Assembly (NCBI RefSeq): GCF_000368065.1
Contig: NZ_KB851202.1
Coordinates: forward strand, 68,903 to 132,902
Length of the DNA stretch: 64,000 nt
Direction of reading: 5' to 3'
From: Acinetobacter seifertii
Lineage (GTDB): Bacteria; Pseudomonadota; Gammaproteobacteria; Pseudomonadales; Moraxellaceae
In this document: positions 58,574 to 64,000 of the stretch, piece by piece
Layout of the letters: each line of letters opens with the position of its first letter
Numbering within the stretch: position 1 is the first letter of the stretch
Made by a program: the position numbers and the translations under genes
Notes under the pieces: model-generated
The model's database searches: none
What the model was told of the DNA's origin: nothing
What the model saw: the letters and a program-made list of their open reading frames with translations, nothing else

Positions 58574-58930
58574 ATGTGGACAGTCATTACAACGGATCTG
58601 TTTAACGAATGGCTTGCACAGCAAGATCAATCTACACAAGAGAAAGTACTCGCAGCGTTGGTCGTTCTACAGCAACAGGGACCAAGTTTAGGTCGTCCTT
58701 TAGTAGATACCGTCTATGACTCCAAATTTACCAATATGAAAGAGCTACGTGTTCAGCATCGAGGTAAACCACTGAGAGCCTTTTTCGCGTTTGATCCTTT
58801 ACGACAAGCTATTGTGCTGTGTATCGGTGATAAAGGCGGTAAAAAGCGTTTTTATAAAGAGATGTTAGATATTGCCGATCAGCAATACGAAATTCATCTT
58901 TCAACTTTAGGAGATCAATCTAATGGCTAA
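58574..58930 (+). CDS. RelE/HigB-type toxin (phage gp49-like family)
   Basis: This 118-residue protein has LGRPLVDTVYDSKFTNMKELRV, RAFFAFDPLRQAIVLCIGDK and a basic KKRFYKEML end, matching toxin endoribonucleases of the gp49-like HigB group. Its stop overlaps the antitoxin start by 8 bases. An inverted repeat-like stretch (AGATTGTAATCT) before the ATG may be an operator. Confidence 0.88.
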   Translation: MWTVITTDLFNEWLAQQDQSTQEKVLAALVVLQQQGPSLGRPLVDTVYDSKFTNMKELRVQHRGKPLRAFFAFDPLRQAIVLCIGDKGGKKRFYKEMLDIADQQYEIHLSTLGDQSNG

Positions 58931-59225
58931 GACCCTACAAGAATTATTGGCTAATCGCTCTCCAGAGAGTCAAGCTCGTATTCAACAAATGGCGGATGAA
59001 TTATTGTTGGAAACTCAGCTTCACCTTATTCGTGAAGAGTTAGAGATTTCTCAAAAAGAACTGGCTGCAACCCTTGGAATCAAACAGCCTTCATTGTCAG
59101 CAATCGAAAATCGTGGTCATGATCTTAAAATTTCAACGATGAAAAAGTATGTCGAAGCAATGGGCGGAAAACTTCGTATTGATGTAGAGCTTCCAACAGG
59201 AAAACACATAGGATTCAATGTCTAA
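58923..59225 (+). CDS. XRE-family antitoxin
   Basis: This 100-residue protein has a helix-turn-helix (ISQKELAATLGIKQPSLSAI) followed by MKKYVEAMGGKLRIDVELP, a usual end in these antitoxins. It overlaps the toxin gene, the toxin-first order typical of this class. Confidence 0.9.
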   Translation: MAKTLQELLANRSPESQARIQQMADELLLETQLHLIREELEISQKELAATLGIKQPSLSAIENRGHDLKISTMKKYVEAMGGKLRIDVELPTGKHIGFNV

Positions 59226-59427
59226 TAATAAACCTTTGAAAAATAGTAGTAAATTACTTGTTAACTTGGACAAGTTTATATTTTTAGTCAATGCTGCTGA
59301 TAGCCTAGAGGAAATTGAAATTATTAGAGATTTATGCTGTGACTATTTTTCACATTGTAAGAAGTCAAGCTATTACACTGATATTTTCGACAATGCTTAT
59401 TGGATAAAATATTACGAAATAACTTAA
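59218..59427 (+). CDS. Small acidic protein at the end of the toxin operon
   Basis: This 69-residue protein overlaps the antitoxin gene by 8 bases and is therefore probably translated with it. I do not recognise it. It has an acidic middle (DSLEEIEIIRDLCCDYFSH). It could be a third member of the module. Confidence 0.5.
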   Translation: MSNNKPLKNSSKLLVNLDKFIFLVNAADSLEEIEIIRDLCCDYFSHCKKSSYYTDIFDNAYWIKYYEIT

Positions 59428-59435
59428 TCTTTCCA

Positions 59436-59463
59436 GATTCGCATAAGAGATTTTATGCTAAAT
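59436..59463. other. Possible XerC/XerD (pdif-like) site
   Basis: GATTCGCATAA-GAGATT-TTATGCTAAAT has the 11-6-11 layout of Acinetobacter pdif sites, where the arms are close to ATTTCGCATAA and TTATGTTAAAT. It sits directly after the toxin-antitoxin operon, as pdif modules often do. The XerC-side arm has two mismatches. Confidence 0.5.
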
Positions 59464-59536
59464 AGATATGAGAAAGGCCATAAATTGTGACTTTCTCATA
59501 TACGAAGAGAGAGCTGAGAACTTTCGTTTTATTGAT

Positions 59537-59800
59537 TTATTCCAAATGAAGCTGATATTGATGTGTGGTGATTTTAATTTTTAGTTGCTTATATTTTCTT
59601 TTCGTAGCGCTCAGAGCTGAATTAGACACTTCTGTATAAAATATAGGATCATTCATCAAATCAGAAAATAATTTATATCCAATCAATAATTTACTGTATT
59701 TATTCCCATCTTTGAGATTCGTTTCAATTAATTGATCTAAATCTTTTACAGAAAAACTATATATATTGGCCTCGATAGAGTGTTTCTGAACGGGCACCAT
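59537..59800 (-). CDS. Possible small protein of unknown function (87 aa)
   Basis: The frame reads through 87 codons with a charged, helical product. No ribosome site precedes the ATG and no domain is recognised. It may be the end of a decayed gene, since in-frame readings upstream look broken. Confidence 0.3.
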   Translation of the reverse strand: MVPVQKHSIEANIYSFSVKDLDQLIETNLKDGNKYSKLLIGYKLFSDLMNDPIFYTEVSNSALSATKRKYKQLKIKITTHQYQLHLE

Positions 59801-60010
59801 ACAGGGTTGGCGATAGGAACTAAAGTTAAATTAGGTATTGATATATGGAATATTATTGTAAAAATAATAGATTAAACTTATATCGAGGCTAAACTTTACT
59901 CCTTTAATAGTAAAAATCTTATTCAGGATCCAAGATATATCCTTCTAAAAGACTTTAGTCCTTCTCTTTTTCAAGTCAAATTTACCCGTAATTCTGGCTA
60001 GAATACTCTC

Positions 60011-60178
60011 TCAAAATGCATATACCCTATATTTATCTTGATATAAGGTCTTTTCTATAATTTTTTGGATATCTTCACTAGTCCATTTTTGCTGCTTAGC
60101 TTTAAAAATGAACTGTGATTGCAGAACAAATGAGTGTTCACCTTTTCTTAAATAAAGATTCTTGACTTTTTTTTGCAT
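60011..60178 (-). CDS. Possible small protein (55 aa)
   Basis: A short frame starting MQKKVKNLYLRKGEHSFVLQ with a helical WTSEDIQKIIEKTL segment. Codon use looks natural, but there is no clear ribosome site. It is unrecognised. The bases between 59801 and 60010 hold nothing I can support. Confidence 0.35.
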   Translation of the reverse strand: MQKKVKNLYLRKGEHSFVLQSQFIFKAKQQKWTSEDIQKIIEKTLYQDKYRVYAF

Positions 60179-61232
60179 AAGAAACAATTCAATAACCTAT
60201 ACTCTTAAACTTTATACTAGTTGAGAAAAATTTACTTTTAATTATAACTGGCTTTGTTGCACAAAGATTTAAAAGTTAAGACTTCTCATATCTACTCAAA
60301 TTTAAGTGACAACTCGGGTATGTGGTCTGCCTAAGTCCGTAAATTTATTTAATACTGCCATACGTGCATGAATCTCATTGACTTGGCTTTGAAAATTTCT
60401 CGCACTGAGTTTATCCCCCAATAATTTGATGCAATGCATCTTGGTTTCAACCAAACTTCGCCGATGATAGCCTGACCATTTCTTCCAAATAGTTCTTCCT
60501 AAACGTTTAACTGTTCGAAGCAACTCATTGCGTTCTAGCGAGCTCATCTTTTTATCTTTCCATGGCTTCGCATTTTTTCTTGGTGGAATCACTGCATGTG
60601 CTTGCCGATCCGCAATGACCTGTCGGCACTGTTTGGTATCATAAGCTCCATCGGTATAGACGGAGTCAACTCTCTCATCTTGTGGAATCTGATCGAGTAA
60701 ATCACCAAGTACCTGTGAATCACTCACATTGTTGGTTGTGAGCTGAACAGCACGTATTTGTAAGGTTTTAGCATCTATACCAATATGTAATTTACGCCAT
60801 TGGCGACGATATTCAGGCTGATGTTTTTTACGCTTCCATTCACCCTCACCTAAGAATTTCAGACCTGTAGAGTCAACGATTAGATATAGTCCATCACAAC
60901 TTTTTTGATAGCTAATCACAATATCAATATGCTGTTGTCGTCTACAAATTGTAGTGTAGTCTGGCGCTATCCAATTTAACCTACAAAGATGGATGAGACT
61001 TTGAACAAAGCCTGTGACCATGCGTAAAGACAATCGAAAGAGAGATTTAATCATTAGGCAGCATTGGATAGCTGCGTCGGAGTAAGTTTGATTTCGTCCT
61101 TGTTTGCCTTTTGATGGGGCATACCATTGCGTAGCAGGATCAAACCAAATGGCAATATTTCCACGATTAATGAGAGCTCGGTTATATGAAGACCAATTGG
61201 TTGTGCGATAAATTTTAGGTGTCGACTTATTC

Positions 61233-62550
61233 GGGACTGTTCTAAATTTTGTGTAAGTACTTAATTTTCATTTATCCTTCAGAGGATAATTACAAAAGGT
61301 ACTTCACATGGATGAAGCAACAATCAAAAGTATGGCTGCCGAATTGGCTAAAGGTCTAAAAACACCAGAAGACTTAAACCAAATGACAGCAGTCTTTAAA
61401 AAATTCATGATTGAAACTGCACTCAATACTGAACTTTCAGACCATCTCGGTTATGAAAAGCATCAGCCCAAGAAAGGCTCAAATAGCCGTAATGGGTTTA
61501 GTTCTAAAACCATTACAACTCAAGATGGACAACTGGCTTTAGATATTCCCCGTGATCGAGAAGGTTCATTTGAGCCACAAATTATCAAAAAGCACCAAAC
61601 ACGCATCACCAGTATGGATGACCAAATCCTCTCACTGTATGCAAAAGGAATGACTAATAGGGAAATTGTAGCCTTCTTCAAAGAAATGTACGATGCCGAT
61701 GTGTCAGCATCTCTCATCAGCAAAGTTACCGATGCTGTGATTGAGCAAGTGACTGAGTGGCAAAATAGAGCCTTAGATAGCCTTTATCCTGTTGTCTATC
61801 TTGACTGTATTGTTGTCAAAGTCCGTCAGCACTCCAATGTGATTAACAAGTCCGTATACCTTGCTTTAGGCATCAATATGGATGGGCAAAAAGAATTACT
61901 GGGTATGTGGATTGCTCAGACAGAAGGTGCCAAATTCTGGCTGTCAGTCATGACAGAGCTAAAAAATCGAGGAGTACAGGACATTCTTGTTGCCTGTGTA
62001 GATGGATTAAAAGGCTTCCCTGACGCGATAGCCTCTGTTTACCCTCATACTGATATTCAACTGTGTATCGTGCATGTTGTACGCAATAGCCTGAGATTTG
62101 TAAGCTGGAAAGACTACAAAGCTGTTACGTCGGGTCTGAAAGCGATTTATCAGGCAAGTACAGAGGAAAATGCTTTAAAATCCCTAGACATCTTCTGTGA
62201 TCAATGGAATCACCAGTATCCCAAAATTGGAGAATCCTGGCGGGCCAATTGGGAAAATATCCGAACGATCTTTAGCTATCCAGCCGAAATACGTCATGCA
62301 ATTTATACAACAAATGCGATTGAGTCGTTGAATAGCGTAATACGCCATTCAACGAAGAAAAGGAAAATCTTTTCATCTGATGACTCAGTAAAGAAGGTCA
62401 TTTACTTAGCAACATCAAATGCTGCGAAGAAATGGACGATGCCAATTCAAAATTGGCGTTTAGCAATGAATTGGTTTACGATTCAGTTCGATGATCGATT
62501 AAAAGATCATTTATAAAAAATGGAACTTACACAAAATAATTTACAGGCTC
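61233..62550 (+). mobile_element. IS256-family element with 8-bp target duplication
   Basis: 1318 bp bounded by GGGACTGTTCTAAATTTTGT and the related inverted end (ACAAAATAATTTACAGGCTC). ACTTATTC flanks both sides (61225-61232 and 62551-62558). It looks intact and recent. Confidence 0.93.
61308..62516 (+). CDS. IS256-family transposase (mutator type)
   Basis: This 402-residue protein has the family features HLGYEKHQPKKGSNSRNGFS, VVYLDCIVVKVRQHSNVINK (D), ILVACVDGLKGFPDAI (D) and YTTNAIESLNSVIRHSTKKR (E). It starts after the left end with TTCACATGG and is complete. Confidence 0.95.
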   Translation: MDEATIKSMAAELAKGLKTPEDLNQMTAVFKKFMIETALNTELSDHLGYEKHQPKKGSNSRNGFSSKTITTQDGQLALDIPRDREGSFEPQIIKKHQTRITSMDDQILSLYAKGMTNREIVAFFKEMYDADVSASLISKVTDAVIEQVTEWQNRALDSLYPVVYLDCIVVKVRQHSNVINKSVYLALGINMDGQKELLGMWIAQTEGAKFWLSVMTELKNRGVQDILVACVDGLKGFPDAIASVYPHTDIQLCIVHVVRNSLRFVSWKDYKAVTSGLKAIYQASTEENALKSLDIFCDQWNHQYPKIGESWRANWENIRTIFSYPAEIRHAIYTTNAIESLNSVIRHSTKKRKIFSSDDSVKKVIYLATSNAAKKWTMPIQNWRLAMNWFTIQFDDRLKDHL

Positions 62551-62614
62551 ACTTATTCATTTGAAAATTATATTGTGGAATAAGCCTTTAGAGATAGGTT
62601 TGTGCAACAAAGCC

Positions 62615-63006
62615 GTTTTCTTAACAAAACTATGGAGCATTACAATGCGTTTACCGACTAGTGTGCAACACATAACACGAGCAATACCTTCTTGAGATTT
62701 TAAGCGCAACTCAAATAGTCCTTTACTCATTGGTAATGTGTGAGATTCTCCTAAGTTTGCGCCGGGGGTGAGTCTATTACTTTACCCAGTGCATTATTTA
62801 ATATAGTTCTATAGACATCCAAGCGTTCTTTGTAATTTTCAATAAACTTAGTCAACTCTATGTCATCAGGGCTACTTAACTTACGAAAATGTTTTCACTT
62901 CCTATTATTTCAAGAAAATCAAAGCTCATTGTGCAACGAATATAAATATAAGATGACTTTTAAATCAGCTTGTCTCTAATCTCGAATCCGCTAATATCCT
63001 CAAAAG
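62615..63006. other. Gap with decayed coding sequence
   Basis: On the minus strand, pieces such as KLSSPDDIELTKFIENYKER and LDVYRTILNNALGKVID (about 62790-62900) look like part of a former gene broken by stops. I cannot name it. Confidence 0.35.
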
Positions 63007-63327
63007 CTATTTTTCTTGTCCATTTACTTCTTCAAATACACCTTTGTGGTTCAAAAGCATGTGTTTGATCGGTTGACCAGTGAGCTGATTAATATCCAAA
63101 AGATCATAAACCATTTGTTGTCCTAGCTGTTCACGCCGGACGGCTTCAACAATTTCCTGCATGTTTTGAAATTCTTCAAAACTCAGAACAACAGCTTCGG
63201 GCGTATTCTTCGTATAAACAAAAACAGGTTTATGACTTTCTTTGACACATTGAACAATTTTGCTCCAAGATTTGCGAACATCAGACGCAGAAACAATCGC
63301 ACCGTTTATAAAAGTTAATCGACTCAT
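63007..63327 (-). CDS. Phd/YefM-type antitoxin
   Basis: This 106-residue protein begins MSRLTFINGAIVSASDVRKS and has VFVYTKNTPEAVVLSFEEFQ, the Phd/YefM core. The C-terminal tail would neutralise a Doc or YoeB-like toxin. No toxin gene was seen right after it, so it is an orphan antitoxin in this window. Confidence 0.85.
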   Translation of the reverse strand: MSRLTFINGAIVSASDVRKSWSKIVQCVKESHKPVFVYTKNTPEAVVLSFEEFQNMQEIVEAVRREQLGQQMVYDLLDINQLTGQPIKHMLLNHKGVFEEVNGQEK

Positions 63328-63514
63328 ATCTAAGACCTTATACTGGATGGCAAAAATTAAATCACTTTAGAATATTGTTCCGAATGTAAGAAAACGACCG
63401 TTATTTATTATGGGGCTATTATATATTTCTAAAATTAGTAGATGATATTTGTATGTAACTATATAATCTAAAAAAATAAATTTTAAATCGTGCAAATTAA
63501 AAATAGGGAAAGCT

Positions 63515-63829
63515 ATGCTTACTGGAGTCTATATAAATAATGTTGCTACTTATAGTGTACCAACACAATTAGATGGTTTAAAGCAGATAAATTTTATATT
63601 TGGGGCAAATGGGTCTGGAAAAACTACAATTGTAGAATTATAGATCAACCATTAGGCTACACACATTGTTTACTTCAATGGCTTGGTGAAGAACCAATAA
63701 AAACTCTAGTCTATAATAAGGATTTTATTGATCGTAATTTCAATCAAGAAAATACCGTTAAAGGAGTTTTTACTCTAGGTGACGATCAAGTTGAGGCAGA
63801 AGGTCAAATTGCTTTATTGCGTCCACAAA
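63515..63829 (+). pseudogene. AAA_13-type ATPase (RloC/PrrC-like) fragment, frameshifted
   Basis: From ATG 63515 the reading has INFIFGANGSGKTTIVEL with Walker A and then a stop. One added base restores RIIDQPLGYTHCLLQWL and LVYNKDFIDRNFNQEN, matching the N-terminal ATPase of anticodon-nuclease-like (RloC/PrrC) proteins. An IS5 fragment replaces the rest from about 63830. Confidence 0.75.
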
Positions 63830-64000
63830 TGAGGGTGAATGGAAGCGTAAAAAACATCAGCCTGAATATCGTCGCCAATGGCGTAAATTACATATGGGTA
63901 TAGATGCTAAAACCTTACAAATACGCGCTGTTCAGCTCACAACCAACAATGTGAGTGATTCACAGGTACTTGGTGATTTACTCGATCAGATTCCACAAGA
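63830..64000 (+). pseudogene. IS5-family transposase fragment (continues past window)
   Basis: Reads EWKRKKHQPEYRRQWRKLHM then GIDAKTLQIRAVQLTTNNVS, the same transposase as the copy at 60302, differing in one residue visible here. The N-terminal part is missing. Confidence 0.9.

Larger units (their letters stand above)
60302..62560 (-). pseudogene. IS5-family transposase, split near its start
   Basis: Removing the IS256 element rejoins ATG (62558-62560), AAT, AAG, T to CGACACCTAAAATTTATC, giving a full frame that starts MNKSTPKIYRTTNW. It goes on through FDPATQWYAPSKGKQGRNQT, LIVDSTGLKFLGEGEW (D), VYTDGAYDTKQCR (D) and the RRSLVETKMHCIK (E) region. The body from 61224 down to 60302 has no stop, so the only damage is the insertion. 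Confidence 0.85.
60250..62614 (-). mobile_element. IS5-family element (IS903-like group) interrupted by IS256
   Basis: Ends are GGCTTTGTTGCACAAA at 60250 and TTTGTGCAACAAAGCC ending at 62614. Without the inserted IS256 and its duplication the element is about 1039 bp. No target duplication was evident on its flanks. Confidence 0.88.

Overview
The window looks like part of an Acinetobacter accessory replicon, probably a large plasmid or a cointegrate. The reasons are an iteron-controlled Rep_3-type replication gene with its own parAB genes, several insertion sequences of types common in Acinetobacter (IS6/IS1006-like, IS66, IS3, IS5, IS256 and an IS1202/ISNCY-like pair), three toxin-antitoxin modules or parts of them, and an Acinetobacter-style codon and protein flavour throughout. 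No rRNA or tRNA gene was recognised. The genus is inferred by eye, not by database search.

Bases 1-16750 form a visibly GC-richer metabolic block for methylated amines. It holds a trimethylamine monooxygenase (tmm), a trimethylamine N-oxide demethylase (tdm, DUF1989 plus GcvT domains), a four-gene dimethylamine monooxygenase operon, and a SoxB/MgdA-like oxidase subunit running off the left edge. C1-folate genes (folD and two copies of purU) and a P-II protein with a sigma54 promoter are also there. Together they would turn trimethylamine into methylamine, with the released formaldehyde handled through tetrahydrofolate to formate. A NarX/NarL-like two-component pair and a PAS protein sit between tmm and tdm. 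Two matching palindromes (TACCC-N6-GGGTA) lie upstream of the dmm operon and of tdm and are good candidates for its binding sites.

Bases 17262-44459 are bounded by two IS6-family copies in the same orientation. This part contains the replicon (parB, parA, iterons, rep, and a four-times repeated palindrome that may be the centromere). It also holds remains of a type I methylase, a diguanylate cyclase cut by an IS66 element, and an unusual three-gene tyrosine-recombinase-like module (28432-34453). Further on are nested IS3 elements, a higBA module, a DUF4143 ATPase, and the first genes of a BREX phage-defence system (brxR, brxA, brxB, truncated brxC) cut off by the second IS6 copy.

Bases 44525-55082 hold dsbB and a complete Nit1C nitrilase cluster. 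It is read from a well-formed sigma54 promoter and faces a divergent PAS/AAA+/Fis sigma54 activator, with three near-identical palindromes between them. A cupin and a PF10118-type protein follow the cluster.

Bases 55105-64000 are mobile and stability DNA: two tandem IS1202-like elements (one with an amber codon), a RelE-type toxin/XRE antitoxin operon beside a possible XerC/XerD site, an IS5 element carrying an IS256 element in its first codons, a Phd-type antitoxin, and the start of a broken AAA_13/RloC-like ATPase gene interrupted by another IS5 fragment. Several pseudogenes differ from an intact frame by one base, twice in short homopolymers, so some could be sequencing errors.
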